From: Terriglobia bacterium
GTDB lineage: Bacteria > Acidobacteriota > Terriglobia > Bryobacterales > Bryobacteraceae
DNA length: 64,000 nucleotides
Assembly (NCBI GenBank): GCA_020073145.1
Contig: JAIQFS010000015.1
Span: forward strand, 42,997 to 106,996
Reading direction: 5' to 3'
Each line of letters opens with the position of its first letter. Within the stretch, counting starts at the first letter, position 1. Shown in pieces: positions 8,295 through 17,061 of the stretch. The notes under the pieces are model-generated. The model made no database searches, was not told the DNA's origin, and saw nothing but the letters and a program-made list of their open reading frames with translations. A program made the position numbers and the translations under genes.

Positions 8295-9235
8295 GCCACA
8301 ATCGCCTCACCGTTTTCACCGGGAACGCCAATCCGGCGCTGGCCCTTGAGATCTGCGAAAACTTGCAGATCGAAATCGGTCGCGCCATGGTCCGGCAGTT
8401 CGCCGACGGCGAAACCTACCTCCAGATTCAGGAGAACGTGCGCGGAGCGGATGTGTTCATCATCCAGTCGACCTGCACGCCGGTGGATCGCCACTTAATG
8501 GAAGTCCTGCTCATGATCGACGCGCTGAAGCGGGCCTCGGCAGGACGCATCACGGCAGTGCTACCCTATTATGGGTATGCGCGGCAGGACCGCAAGGACA
8601 AGCCGCGGGTCCCGATCTCGGCGAAACTGGTGGCTTCTCTGCTGGAACGCGCCGGGGCGGACCGGGTCCTGACTCTCGATTTGCACGCCGCTCCGATTCA
8701 GGGGTTCTTCGATGTTCCGGTAGATCACCTGTTTGCGATGCCCGTGTTGATCGAGTATTTTCGGGCGAAGAATATTCCGGACCTGACCGTGGTTTCGCCG
8801 GATGCGGGAGGCGTGGAACGCGCCCGGGCCTTCGCCAAGCGGCTGAACTCGCCGCTGGCGATTATCGATAAACGGCGGGAAGAAGCCAACGTCGCTGAAG
8901 TGATGAACGTGGTGGGCGATGTCGAGAGGCGGCATTGCCTGCTGGTGGATGATTTGATCGATACGGCGGGAACGCTGGTGAAGGGCGCTGAGGCGCTGCT
9001 CGAGAAGGGCGCGGCCAGCGTATCGGCTTGCGCGACGCACGCTGTCCTGTCCGGACCAGCGGTGCAGCGGATCGAGAAGTCGGAGATCCGGGAAGTGGTT
9101 TTTACGAACTCGATTCCGCTTTCCAAGGAAGCGAAGAAGTCGAGCAAGATTCAGGCGTTGTCGATCGCCCCGCTGCTGGCGGAAGCCATCCGGGCGATCA
9201 ACGGCGAGACGTCGGTCAGCGGTTTGTTTATGTAG
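8291..9235 (+). CDS. prs: Ribose-phosphate pyrophosphokinase
   Basis: A 314-aa PRPP synthetase, the usual length. Family signatures include FADGETYLQIQENVRGADVF, the ATP/flexible-loop region YGYARQDRKDKPRVPISAKL, the catalytic His in TLDLHAAPIQGFFD, and the PRPP-binding loop CLLVDDLIDTAGTLVKGAEAL. I choose ATG 8291 because it overlaps the ispE stop (ATGA) and matches the family N-terminus. Upstream in-frame starts (8225, 8264) lie inside ispE. The product, PRPP, feeds nucleotide, His and Trp synthesis, and the apt gene two positions upstream. Confidence 0.96.
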   Translation: MSHNRLTVFTGNANPALALEICENLQIEIGRAMVRQFADGETYLQIQENVRGADVFIIQSTCTPVDRHLMEVLLMIDALKRASAGRITAVLPYYGYARQDRKDKPRVPISAKLVASLLERAGADRVLTLDLHAAPIQGFFDVPVDHLFAMPVLIEYFRAKNIPDLTVVSPDAGGVERARAFAKRLNSPLAIIDKRREEANVAEVMNVVGDVERRHCLLVDDLIDTAGTLVKGAEALLEKGAASVSACATHAVLSGPAVQRIEKSEIREVVFTNSIPLSKEAKKSSKIQALSIAPLLAEAIRAINGETSVSGLFM

Positions 9236-9363
9236 TCTTGGTTTGGTGGGCGAGACGATCGGTTTTCGTCGTCTGCCTTTGAATGAGTTTTCGCGGGCCT
9301 TCGAACCCACGTCAACCCCGTAACCGGGGCCATCGGACTTCGAGCCCGTCAAGGAGATGTGAA

Positions 9364-10071
9364 GTGATTAAAGATATTACTGTCACCGCGCAGGTACGCA
9401 GCACGCGCGGTAAGAACGAAGCGCGCCGCACCCGCCGCGAGGGGCAGATTCCCGCGGTCGTCTACGGCGCATTACAAGACCCCATATCCGTCGCGGTGAG
9501 CCCGCGCGAGATCCTCAAGATCGTCCACAGCAAAACAGGCTACAACACCATTTTCAACCTGACGATTCAAGGAGGAGGAACCACGCCAGTCATGGTCGTG
9601 GACCAGCAAGTGGACCCTATCAAGGGAACCCTGCTGCACGCCGACTTGAAGCGCATCGATCTATCCAAGCGCATTCGCATCCACGTCCCCGTTCACACCA
9701 CGGGCGAGGCTCAGGGCGTCAAGGTACAGGGCGGGTTGCTCGAGGTGATCACCCGCGCCATCGAAATCGAGTGCCTCCCGGATGAGATTCCCGAGGGCTT
9801 TACCGTAGATGTCACCGAGTTGATGATCGGGATGAGCAAACGGGCCAGCGATATCGCGTTGACCGGTTCCATGAAGCTGATCAGCGCGCCGGACGCGGTG
9901 ATCGCGCACTCCGTGGCGCTGCGTGCCGAGGAAGTGGCGGCGCCCGCCGAAGGCGCGGTCACTCCGGAAGCCGCGGCCACGGCGGCCGAACCCGAAGTCA
10001 TCAAGAAGGGCAAGAAGGAAGAGGAAGCGGCCGCCGACGAGAAGGAAAAAGACAAAGGCAAGAAGAAGTAG
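9364..10071 (+). CDS. rplY: Ribosomal protein bL25 (CTC/TL5 form)
   Basis: A 235-aa general-stress-type bL25 with two domains: the N-terminal 5S rRNA-binding domain (about 1-95) and the C-terminal TL5/CTC beta domain (about 100-185). These are followed by a long Ala/Glu/Lys-rich tail ending in KEKDKGKKK. The start is GTG 9364 with AAGGAG 9 bases upstream; the upstream frame from 9283 is not conserved-looking. The 128-base leader holds two small perfect hairpins, one of them CCCCG-TAAC-CGGGG at 9316-9329. It begins the ribosomal run rplY-pth-rpsF-rpsR-rplI. Confidence 0.93.
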   Translation: MIKDITVTAQVRSTRGKNEARRTRREGQIPAVVYGALQDPISVAVSPREILKIVHSKTGYNTIFNLTIQGGGTTPVMVVDQQVDPIKGTLLHADLKRIDLSKRIRIHVPVHTTGEAQGVKVQGGLLEVITRAIEIECLPDEIPEGFTVDVTELMIGMSKRASDIALTGSMKLISAPDAVIAHSVALRAEEVAAPAEGAVTPEAAATAAEPEVIKKGKKEEEAAADEKEKDKGKKK

Positions 10072-10077
10072 CCCGCC

Positions 10078-10668
10078 ATGTTCCTGGTGGCCGGTCTGGG
10101 GAATCCGGGCGAGGAGTATGTCCATACGCCGCATAACCTCGGGTTCCAGGTGGTGGACCGGCTGGCCGAACGGCACGGCATCCGGGTTACCCGGAAGGAT
10201 TCCAAGGCGCTCGTCGGCATGGGCGAAATCGGCGGGCATCCGGTGATATTGGCCGAGCCGCAAACGTATATGAATCTCAGCGGCGCCTCGCTCACGCCGC
10301 TGATGGAAAAGCACTCCGTCGGAGTGGACCGCCTGGTGGTGGTTTACGACGAGCTGGACTTGGGCTGGCTGGCGCTGAAGATCAAGCCGAAAGGCTCGGC
10401 GGCCGGTCACAACGGCATGAAGTCGGTGATCGCCAGCCTGGGGACCAGCGATATTGTGCGGGTGCGGTTAGGGATTCACCCCGGCCACCCGCTGACGAGT
10501 GGAACGGATTATCTGCTGGCGCCGATGAAGCGCTCGCAGACGAAGGAATTGGACGGCTTCATCGACTATGCAGCCGATGCGGTCCGTTCGATAATTGCCG
10601 AAGGCGTCGAAAAGGCCATGACGACTTATAATCGTCGCGCCCCAGGCTTAAAAACAGAGGATGCATGA
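10078..10668 (+). CDS. pth: Peptidyl-tRNA hydrolase
   Basis: A 196-aa enzyme that frees tRNAs from prematurely released peptidyl-tRNA. Signatures include [20 protein letters not shown] with the catalytic His, the [14 protein letters not shown] segment, and the [18 protein letters not shown] block. It starts 6 bases after the bL25 stop and overlaps rpsF by 4 bases (ATGA), consistent with the classic rplY-pth pairing. Its C-terminal ~15 residues form a basic tail. Confidence 0.96.
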   Translation: MFLVAGLGNPGEEYVHTPHNLGFQVVDRLAERHGIRVTRKDSKALVGMGEIGGHPVILAEPQTYMNLSGASLTPLMEKHSVGVDRLVVVYDELDLGWLALKIKPKGSAAGHNGMKSVIASLGTSDIVRVRLGIHPGHPLTSGTDYLLAPMKRSQTKELDGFIDYAADAVRSIIAEGVEKAMTTYNRRAPGLKTEDA

Positions 10669-11120
10669 GGATTTACGAAGAGCTGTTTATAGCAAAACCG
10701 GACGCGCCGGATGAAGAAGTGGATCAGTTCGTGGAGCAGCTGCGCACGCATCTGATCGCCCACGGCGCCACGGTGGACAAAATCGACAAGTGGGGCAAGC
10801 GGCGCCTGGCCTACAGGGTGGACAAGTACCGCGAAGGCTCCTATGTGCTTCTGCAGTTCACCGCGGGAGCCGAGACGGTCAAGGAACTGGAGCGCCGCCT
10901 GCGCGTTTCCGACTTGGTGATCAAATTCCTGACCGTGCGGATTGACGAAACGCTGAAGCGGCTGGAAAAGCGCAAGAAGGATCGGGACAAGCGGGCGGCC
11001 AAGCGGGCCGTCGCCGCGCCGCAAGGTGCGCCAGCCCCCCTGCAACCCGGAGCGCCCTCGATGGAAGCGCCCGCAAGCCCAGCGATGCCCGGCGCCCCGG
11101 GCATGCCAAAGGAGAGTTAA
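10665..11120 (+). CDS. rpsF: Ribosomal protein bS6 with a proline-rich tail
   Basis: A 151-aa small-subunit protein. Residues 1 to about 95 form the normal S6 ferredoxin-like fold ([12 protein letters not shown]..., [20 protein letters not shown]). The rest is a basic segment ([13 protein letters not shown]) followed by ~40 residues rich in Ala, Pro, Gly and Met, longer than most S6 tails. The start overlaps pth (ATGA) and rpsR follows after 3 bases. No ssb gene lies between rpsF and rpsR, unlike in many bacteria. Confidence 0.94.
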   Translation: MRIYEELFIAKPDAPDEEVDQFVEQLRTHLIAHGATVDKIDKWGKRRLAYRVDKYREGSYVLLQFTAGAETVKELERRLRVSDLVIKFLTVRIDETLKRLEKRKKDRDKRAAKRAVAAPQGAPAPLQPGAPSMEAPASPAMPGAPGMPKES

Positions 11121-11123
11121 GCC

Positions 11124-11423
11124 ATGGCGGAATCCAGAGGAAGACCAGGAAGCGCGGGACAGCGCCCCACCGGCGGCGACAAAGCCGTTGCCACCGGAAA
11201 GAAGCAGTACTTCCGGCGCAAGAAGGTGTGCCGCTTTTGCGTCGAGCGGATCGACGATATCAACTATAAGGACGTGAAGCTGCTGCACTCCTTCGTGGCG
11301 GAACGCGGCAAGATCGTGCCGCGCCGCATTTCCGGCGTTTGCGCGCCACATCAGCGCCGGCTGGCGGACGCCATCAAGAAGGCGCGCAACATCGCGCTGC
11401 TGCCCTTCGCGGCGTCTTTCTAG
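11124..11423 (+). CDS. rpsR: Ribosomal protein bS18
   Basis: A 99-aa S18. After a disordered basic N-terminus comes the conserved core [40 protein letters not shown] and [11 protein letters not shown]. The CxxC pair plus the later Cys-x-x-His resembles the zinc-binding C+ type of S18. It binds next to S6 in the 30S platform. It lies 3 bases after rpsF, and rplI starts 9 bases after its stop. Confidence 0.96.
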   Translation: MAESRGRPGSAGQRPTGGDKAVATGKKQYFRRKKVCRFCVERIDDINYKDVKLLHSFVAERGKIVPRRISGVCAPHQRRLADAIKKARNIALLPFAASF

Positions 11424-11432
11424 GGGGAGATT

Positions 11433-11879
11433 ATGGAAGTCATTCTGAGAGAAGACGTCGAAAAACTTGGGAGCCGTGGGGCGCTCGTGAAGGTGGCGGC
11501 CGGATATGCCCGCAATTTCCTGCTGCCCAAACGCCTCGCAGTCGAAGCAACTGACTCCAACCGAAAGATCGTGGAGCAGGAACGCCAGGCCCACCTACGC
11601 AAGGAAGCCAAAGCGAAGGGCGAGGCGGAGGACTTATCGAAGCTGCTCGCTGGTGTCAGCGTTACCATCGCCCAGAAGGCCGGTGAGTCCGATCAGCTCT
11701 TCGGTTCGGTTACCGCCAAGGATGTGGCCGATGCCTTGGCCGCGAAGAACTTCACCATCGATCGCAAGAAGGTCCACTTGGACGAGCCAATCAGGCAACT
11801 CGGCGAGTTCAAAGTGCCGGTGCGATTGCACCGCGAAGTGACCGTCGAAGTCACCGTCAACGTGGTGAAAGAGGATTAG
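11433..11879 (+). CDS. rplI: Ribosomal protein bL9
   Basis: A 148-aa large-subunit protein with the N-terminal signature VILREDVEKLGSRGALVKV and AGYARNFLLPKRLA, a long connecting helix (about 40-75) and the C-terminal rRNA-binding domain ending VTVEVTVNVVKED. GGGGAGATT gives a good ribosome binding site. It is the last gene of the ribosomal run; a strong GC hairpin follows 9 bases after its stop. Confidence 0.96.
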   Translation: MEVILREDVEKLGSRGALVKVAAGYARNFLLPKRLAVEATDSNRKIVEQERQAHLRKEAKAKGEAEDLSKLLAGVSVTIAQKAGESDQLFGSVTAKDVADALAAKNFTIDRKKVHLDEPIRQLGEFKVPVRLHREVTVEVTVNVVKED

Positions 11880-11887
11880 AACCCGGT

Positions 11888-11915
11888 GTGCCGGCGGTCC
11901 CGCCACCGCCGGCAC
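11888..11915 (+). terminator. GC-rich 10-bp hairpin ending the ribosomal operon
   Basis: GTGCCGGCGG / CCGCCGGCAC is a perfect 10-bp stem with an 8-base loop, 8 bases after the rplI stop and followed by TTCCCC. There is little T run, but the position and stem strength fit a terminator. The rest of the 319-base gap (11916-12198) shows no gene. A TACAAT hexamer at 12100-12105 could be the -10 box for the next gene. Confidence 0.6.
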
Positions 11916-12198
11916 TTCCCCGATCTGGCGTCACCTTCGAACTGCTTCAGGACGTTCCAGACCTCCACCCAAAACCAGTTAGTGTAATCTTCCCAATCAC
12001 TTCCAGCTAATGTCATGGTTTCTCAAAGGTGTAGTCTGCCTATGGGGGAAGTACTACTGTTGACCTTGGGAAGGGTTTCGAGGCTGGGTTTCGCGGCTTA
12101 CAATGGGGCGAAGAGGAGTGGATGACCGGAGTCTAACCTTTGCCTCCGGACCTGCGGCGGTAGCTCCCCATGCTCACGAAAGGATCTGCTCGGATCTG

Positions 12199-13929
12199 AT
12201 GGTTTTGCGCCTCCGCATCGGCAGCAAGGACGACCCGGCCGGCAAGTGGCGCTCCGGGCATCGGCTGTTATCGCTGCTGTATTCCGTGTCACTGCATGGG
12301 GGACTGCTGGCCTTCGCCTTCCTGGGGCCCGAGTGGAGCGCGCCCGATCCAACGGTATACCGTTCGACCATCGTGGCTCTGGAAAAGGAGCACAAGGTAA
12401 TCTATTACGATTTCCGCAAGGAATTGCCGGAAGTCTCCGCGGCGAACCCTTCGTCAAAAATCACTACGCCCACTCCCAACGAACTGAAGTCCAAGCAGCG
12501 GATCGTGACGGCTCCACGGGAGAAGGAGGGCAAGCAGTTCGTGTTTTTGCCGGAGCCGAAAGTCACGCTGCAGCAGGACCTGAAGGCCCCCAATCTGATA
12601 GCCTTGGCGCCGCCGGTCACAGTGCCAGTGCCGGACCGGCCAAAACCCAGAGCGTTCCAGGCGCCGGAACCGGAGAAGGCCGCACCACGGCCGGCCCCAG
12701 CCCTGCCCAGCGCGCCGCCAGTTACCGGCGTCACAACGGACCAACAAAGCGCCGAACTGGCTGCCCTGCTTCACAAGCCGGTGGCGGGCCCGCCGCCGAA
12801 GGAGTTCACGCCGCCGAAAGAGGCGAAGGTTGCGCCGCCACCGGTCGCGCCATTGCCGAACGCACCCCAGATCGCAGTCACCACGAGTGGCGCGCCGAGC
12901 GCTGAACTGGAGAACCTGCTTCGTCGGCCGGTGGCCGGTCCGCCGCCGAAGGAGTTCACGCCGCCAAAAGTGGCGAAGCTTGCGGCGCCGGAGCCTACAC
13001 TTTCCTTGCCGAGCACTCCGCCGGTGGCTGGTATCGCCGGTAGCCGGGAGAGCGTTGAGGTCAGTGCGTTGTTGAACAGGCCCCTCGCCGGCCCGCCGCC
13101 GAAACCATTCGCTCCGCCCTCGCGAACCAACAGCGGGAGCGCAACTCCGGCCGTGGCGCTGCCCGCGGCTCCCTCGGTGGCGGAGAGCCGGTCTCCCGCC
13201 AGTGCCAGTGTCGCGATTGTCGGCCTGAACCCGGCTAACGTACCGCAGATCCCCGTACCCGAAGGCAGCCGTCCTGTCCGCATTGTGGCCGGTGCTCCGG
13301 TCCCCGGCGCGACCCACCCCGAGCTCGGCGGCGGAACCTCGCCCATTGCCGCTCCTAGCCTGTCCATCGAAGGGAAGCTCGCCGTTTCGCCCTCGACCGC
13401 GACACGCGCGCCGCTCGAGCGCTCTCCAGCGCAGCCCGCGACCGGCTTGGCACGGGTCCAGATGCCGCAGGTGTTACCCACCACCCCGCACGTTTCCGTG
13501 CCGCAGTGGCCCAATACTCGAAGTCTTCCCGCGGCTGTGGAACACCACTTCCAGAACCGGGTCGTCTACATCACCCTGATTCCTTCCCGGTCCGGCGATG
13601 ACTGGGTTGTGTGGTTTGGCGAACTCACACCCACGCCCACGAACACGCAGTTGCTGATGCGCCCGCCCACTTTGGTGCGTTCCGGCGGCCTGCCTCCGTT
13701 CCCCGCGCATAGCGACCACGGCACCGGCAGCATCCGTGTGGTGGCGATGATTCATAAGGACGGGCAGGTCGATGCCACCAGCGATCTGGCGGGCGCGGGG
13801 CTGGACCGCGAACTGGCCGCCGCCCTGCACGCCTGGCAGTTCAGCCCCGCCACGCGCAACGGTGTCGCCATTGACGCCGACGCGGTGATCGACATCCCCG
13901 TCGTGTTCGGAACCCTCAGCTTACGCTGA
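12199..13929 (+). CDS. Proline-rich TonB-like energy transducer
   Basis: A 576-aa protein with the TonB layout. It has a short cytoplasmic N-terminus, one membrane helix (LLSLLYSVSLHGGLLAFAFL) and a long Pro/Ala-rich periplasmic span. It ends with a C-terminal TonB-type domain (about 505-575) containing SIRVVAMIHKDGQVDATSDL and ALHAWQFSPATRNGVAIDAD. The span has three copies of a 50-51-residue unit centred on RPVAGPPPKEFTPPK. I choose ATG 12199, because the upstream frame start at 12103 falls inside the TACAAT promoter-like box. It would pass proton-motive energy to outer-membrane receptors such as the one at 33462. Neighbouring exbB/exbD genes are absent. Confidence 0.75.
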   Translation: MVLRLRIGSKDDPAGKWRSGHRLLSLLYSVSLHGGLLAFAFLGPEWSAPDPTVYRSTIVALEKEHKVIYYDFRKELPEVSAANPSSKITTPTPNELKSKQRIVTAPREKEGKQFVFLPEPKVTLQQDLKAPNLIALAPPVTVPVPDRPKPRAFQAPEPEKAAPRPAPALPSAPPVTGVTTDQQSAELAALLHKPVAGPPPKEFTPPKEAKVAPPPVAPLPNAPQIAVTTSGAPSAELENLLRRPVAGPPPKEFTPPKVAKLAAPEPTLSLPSTPPVAGIAGSRESVEVSALLNRPLAGPPPKPFAPPSRTNSGSATPAVALPAAPSVAESRSPASASVAIVGLNPANVPQIPVPEGSRPVRIVAGAPVPGATHPELGGGTSPIAAPSLSIEGKLAVSPSTATRAPLERSPAQPATGLARVQMPQVLPTTPHVSVPQWPNTRSLPAAVEHHFQNRVVYITLIPSRSGDDWVVWFGELTPTPTNTQLLMRPPTLVRSGGLPPFPAHSDHGTGSIRVVAMIHKDGQVDATSDLAGAGLDRELAAALHAWQFSPATRNGVAIDADAVIDIPVVFGTLSLR

Positions 13930-13930
13930 G
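13915..13930. terminator. Hairpin between convergent genes
   Basis: CTCAGC-TTAC-GCTGAG forms a perfect 6-bp stem that contains the TonB-like stop codon. It lies between this gene and the convergent hoxW, so it could terminate in both directions. There is no T run. Confidence 0.3.
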
Positions 13931-13946
13931 CGGGCGCTCGGCCTTC

Positions 13947-14405
13947 TCAGCGCTGCTCGTTTCCGAATGATTCCCGCGAAGGCGCGACCCACTCTTCCAC
14001 CAGCGTTTCGACCGCGCGGAGCACACAATCCGACAGGGGGCGCCCTAGATCGTATGACTCCGCGCCGATCGTCACGATCAGGGCCTGCGGGACCCGGCCG
14101 TAAACTTGGCGGGCCAGCCGCAAGATGCTTCCTGGGCTGGCATGGTGCTCCAGCTCGGGGTGGCCGCTCTCCTGAACCGGCTCGGCACGGACCTCCCCCG
14201 GCGCCAGATCCGCTCGGGAATCGATGAACACCGATAGCTCGACACGGCTGACCGCCTCCGCCAACTCGGGCGTGAGTTGGTGTGCCTCCAGGGCCGAGAA
14301 GCCGCGGCAGCGTAACTTGCGAGCGGCATAAGGCCCTGCGCCGTCGTCGCCGCGAAGAGGGTTTCCGAATCCGATGATCAGAACCCCTTCAGGTGGCAAT
14401 CTCAT
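13947..14405 (-). CDS. hoxW: [NiFe] hydrogenase maturation protease
   Basis: A 152-aa M52-family endopeptidase. It starts LIIGFGNPLRGDDGAGPYAA, with the conserved nickel-sensing Glu/Asp positions of HycI/HyaD replaced in part (GDDG), and has FIDSRADLAPGE in the middle. HHASPGSILRLARQVYG resembles the conserved 'H..sp..ll..a..lyG' block. It removes the C-terminal peptide of HoxH after nickel insertion. ATG 14405 overlaps the end of hoxH by 17 bases, so the two are coupled; a longer start (14426) is possible. It is the last gene of the hox operon. Other maturation genes (hypA-F) are not in the window. Confidence 0.88.
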   Translation of the reverse strand: MRLPPEGVLIIGFGNPLRGDDGAGPYAARKLRCRGFSALEAHQLTPELAEAVSRVELSVFIDSRADLAPGEVRAEPVQESGHPELEHHASPGSILRLARQVYGRVPQALIVTIGAESYDLGRPLSDCVLRAVETLVEEWVAPSRESFGNEQR

Positions 14406-15804
14406 CCAGCAGCCTCCCGCCGGCATCCAACAATTCGATGCGCAGCGGCGTCAGGCCGCTGGCGTGCGTCGAACAGCTCAAGCACGGATCGTAAGCCCGT
14501 ACCACCGCCGAAACGCGGTTCAACATGCCTTCTTCCAGCTTGTCGCCGTGCACGTATCGCTTGCTGACCTGCTCCACGCTGCGGTTGATCGCCAGGTTAT
14601 TGTGGCCGGTGGCGATGACCAGGTTGGCCCACTTCATGGCGCCTTGCTCGTCCACCTTGTAGTGATGGATGAGAATTCCCCGGGGCGCCTCGGCGACGCC
14701 GATCCCTTCCAGAGCGTTGACTGACGCGCGGGCGCGCACGTGAGTATCGAGAATTCCCGGTGTGTCGAGCAAAATGCGAATCCGCTCGAGCGCATAGACG
14801 ATTTCGATGAGCCGCGCGTAGTGATAGTGAAAGGAACTGGCGACCACGCGTCCGAAACGCTGCCGGTATTCGGCCAGCTCGGCATCCGCCGCCGGTGTCC
14901 CCAGATGGTCCGCCACGTTCAGCCGGGCCAACGGGCCCACCCGGTAGATCCCGCCCGGGTAGCCCCGCGGCTTGAAGTACGGCGCCTTGAGATAGGTGTC
15001 GCGCAAGGCCGCTTCCCCAATCGCATCGGCGTATCGCTCGGCGGCCACAGTTTGCACCACGGCGCCGCCCGCGTCCTGGAAGCGGATGGCGCCGTCGTAC
15101 AGATGCAAGGCGCCGGCGGCATCCACCAGTCCGGCGTACATCGTCTCCATGGCGCCGAAGTGAGCGACTTCATCGGCAAACTGATCCAGCGTGCCTTTGA
15201 ACAGCTGGAGGGTCTTCCTCGCGATATCCCGCGCCGGGGCCAGGCCCATGAGGATCTCTTCGCGGATCTCCGGATCGAGCGGCTGGCCGATGCCGCCGGG
15301 GACAATGCCGGAGGGGTGCACCCGCTCGCCGGCCACGGCCTCGATGATCCGTTGGCCGAACTTGCGCAGTGCGATGCCGTCTTGCGCCAGCTCGGGGTGC
15401 TTCGCCGCCAGCCCCAGCACGTTGCGCCGGGCCGGATCGGAGTCCATGCCGAGCAGCAGATCGGGCGCCGAAAGATGGAAAAAACTAAGCGCATGCGACT
15501 GCACGAACTGGCCGCAGTGGATGAGTTCGCGAAGCCAGGCCGCCGCCGGCGGTATGCGCACCGCCATGATGGCGTCGCAGGCCTTGGCCGAGGCCATCAG
15601 ATGGCTGATGGGACAGATGCCGCAAATGCGCGCGGTGATCCCCGGCATCTCATAAAAAGGCCGGCCTTCCACGAATTTTTCGAAACCGCGGACCTGGGTG
15701 ACGTGAAACTGCGTGCTGGTCACCTGCCCGGCGTCGTCCAGGTGAATCGTGATCTTAGCGTGCCCTTCGATGCGGGTTACAGGGTCGATGACGATGCGTT
15801 TCAT
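14389..15804 (-). CDS. hoxH: Bidirectional [NiFe] hydrogenase large subunit
   Basis: A 471-aa catalytic subunit of a group 3 (NAD(P)-linked) hydrogenase. It begins KRIVIDPVTRIEGHAKI. The L1 site is RICGICPISH (Cys 61, Cys 64) and the L2 site DPCLSCSTH is near residue 440. These four cysteines hold the Ni-Fe(CN)2CO centre. The ~24 residues after the final His form the peptide removed by the protease encoded just downstream. The start ATG at 15804 has AAGGAG upstream. Together with HoxY it oxidises or makes H2, exchanging electrons with the HoxEFU module. The frame's upstream extension (to 16293) lies inside hoxY and is discarded. Confidence 0.96.
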   Translation of the reverse strand: MKRIVIDPVTRIEGHAKITIHLDDAGQVTSTQFHVTQVRGFEKFVEGRPFYEMPGITARICGICPISHLMASAKACDAIMAVRIPPAAAWLRELIHCGQFVQSHALSFFHLSAPDLLLGMDSDPARRNVLGLAAKHPELAQDGIALRKFGQRIIEAVAGERVHPSGIVPGGIGQPLDPEIREEILMGLAPARDIARKTLQLFKGTLDQFADEVAHFGAMETMYAGLVDAAGALHLYDGAIRFQDAGGAVVQTVAAERYADAIGEAALRDTYLKAPYFKPRGYPGGIYRVGPLARLNVADHLGTPAADAELAEYRQRFGRVVASSFHYHYARLIEIVYALERIRILLDTPGILDTHVRARASVNALEGIGVAEAPRGILIHHYKVDEQGAMKWANLVIATGHNNLAINRSVEQVSKRYVHGDKLEEGMLNRVSAVVRAYDPCLSCSTHASGLTPLRIELLDAGGRLLDEIAT

Positions 15805-15812
15805 GGCGCTCC

Positions 15813-16340
15813 TTACCCGAACTTCACTGCGGCGGCCGACGGCTTCTTGCCCGCCAGCAGGTCCGACAGCACCGCCAGAATGGCGGCGGGAGGCGGCGGA
15901 CAGCCCGGCAAATGCGCGTCCACGGCGACGAAATCGTGCAACGGGCGCGCCTGCGCCAGCAGCACGGGCACTCCGTCGGAAGGCACTCCGGGAGCCGTGT
16001 CGACGCCCTCGATGTAGATCCGCTGCAGCATCCGGCCCACCGGGATGGAATTCCGCATGGACGGCACGTTGCTGGTGACCGCGCAGTCGCCCAACGCCAC
16101 CAGGACGCGGGTGCGGGAGCGAATCATCTGGACTCTCTTCAGGTCTTCCTGGCTGGAGACCGCCCCCTCCACAAGGGTCACGTCCACGTCCTCGGGAAAC
16201 TCGGTGGCGTCCACCAGCGGGCCGTACACCAGGTCGGCCTTCTCGGCCACCGCCAGGATCCCTTCGTCGAGGTCCAGCAGCGACATGTGGCATCCCGAGC
16301 AGCCGTCAAGCCACACGGTGGCGAGTTTCAACTTGCTCAT
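15813..16340 (-). CDS. hoxY: Bidirectional [NiFe] hydrogenase small subunit
   Basis: A 175-aa short small subunit typical of group 3 enzymes. The N-terminal TVWLDGCSGCHMSLLDLDE, the middle ALGDCAVTSNVPSMRN and the late HLPGCPPPP supply the cysteines of the single proximal [4Fe-4S] cluster. It has no Tat signal, so the enzyme is cytoplasmic. The ATG at 16340 overlaps the hoxU stop (ATGA), and hoxH follows after 8 bases. The subunit links the Ni-Fe site in HoxH to the iron-sulfur chain of HoxU. Confidence 0.95.
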   Translation of the reverse strand: MSKLKLATVWLDGCSGCHMSLLDLDEGILAVAEKADLVYGPLVDATEFPEDVDVTLVEGAVSSQEDLKRVQMIRSRTRVLVALGDCAVTSNVPSMRNSIPVGRMLQRIYIEGVDTAPGVPSDGVPVLLAQARPLHDFVAVDAHLPGCPPPPAAILAVLSDLLAGKKPSAAAVKFG

Positions 16341-17047
16341 CGAGGCGCTCCTCTCTTCATCGCGACCTGCGCCACCTGGCTGCAGCGTTTGGCCATTTCT
16401 TCCACCGCGCGGCCCTTTTCGACCAGGGCTCCCGTGGGACAGGCCTGCACGCACTTGCCGCAATTGGTGCAGGCGAGCGCCTCCGCCCAGGGCTGATCGA
16501 GATCGCTGACCACGCGCAGCTGAATGCCGCGCGACATGAAATCCCACACGTGCGCGCCTTCGAGCTCGGCGCAAACCCGCACGCACCGCGAGCACAGTAC
16601 GCAGCGGTTGTGGTCGAGCACGTACCGTTCGTGGGACTGGTCGACCGGCAAAGCCGGGTAGCGGTACCGGAACCGGACGCTGGTGACGCCGATCGACGTG
16701 GCCAGGGCTTGCAGTTCGCAGTGCCCGTTGGAGACACAGACCGAGCACAGGTGGTTGCGCTCGGCCAGCAGGAGCTCGATGGTCATGCGGCGATAGGCCG
16801 TGAGCTTCGGCGAGCTGGTGGTGACGGCCATGCCGTCTTCCGCGGGCGTGGTGCACGCCGGGAGCAGCCGGTTGCTTCCGGAGACCTCCACGATGCACAG
16901 CCGGCAGGCCCCGGAATTCCGCAGCCCGTCGAAGTGGCACAAGGTGGGGATGGTCCGGCCCGCGGCCCGCGCCGCGTCGAGAATCGTCTCGCCGCGCGCG
17001 ACCTGCACCAGTTCCCCGTCGATGCGAATGGATCTCTTCTGTGGCAA
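16337..17047 (-). CDS. hoxU: Hydrogenase diaphorase iron-sulfur subunit
   Basis: A 236-aa NuoG-N-terminus-like subunit. It has a [2Fe-2S] ferredoxin domain (CHFDGLRNSGACRLC... with a later Cys). It also has a His-Cys-ligated [4Fe-4S] segment (NHLCSVCVSNGHCELQ), and two [4Fe-4S] ferredoxin motifs (CVLCSRCVRVC and CTNCGKCVQACP). I select the TTG at 17047 because AAAGGAGG sits 4 bases before it and the length then matches HoxU. The only other upstream start, TTG 17080, overlaps hoxF and lacks such a site. It wires electrons between HoxF and HoxY. Confidence 0.93.
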   Translation of the reverse strand: MPQKRSIRIDGELVQVARGETILDAARAAGRTIPTLCHFDGLRNSGACRLCIVEVSGSNRLLPACTTPAEDGMAVTTSSPKLTAYRRMTIELLLAERNHLCSVCVSNGHCELQALATSIGVTSVRFRYRYPALPVDQSHERYVLDHNRCVLCSRCVRVCAELEGAHVWDFMSRGIQLRVVSDLDQPWAEALACTNCGKCVQACPTGALVEKGRAVEEMAKRCSQVAQVAMKRGAPR

Positions 17048-17061
17048 GACGCCTCCTTTCC

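Noticed and set aside
12103..12198. Upstream start of the TonB-like protein
   Set aside because: ATG 12103 falls within a TACAAT promoter-like box and the extra 32 residues precede the natural short cytoplasmic N-terminus.
14389..16293. 634-aa version of HoxH
   Set aside because: The extra N-terminal part is the antisense-like second frame of hoxY; the real start at 15804 has AAGGAG and the family N-terminus.
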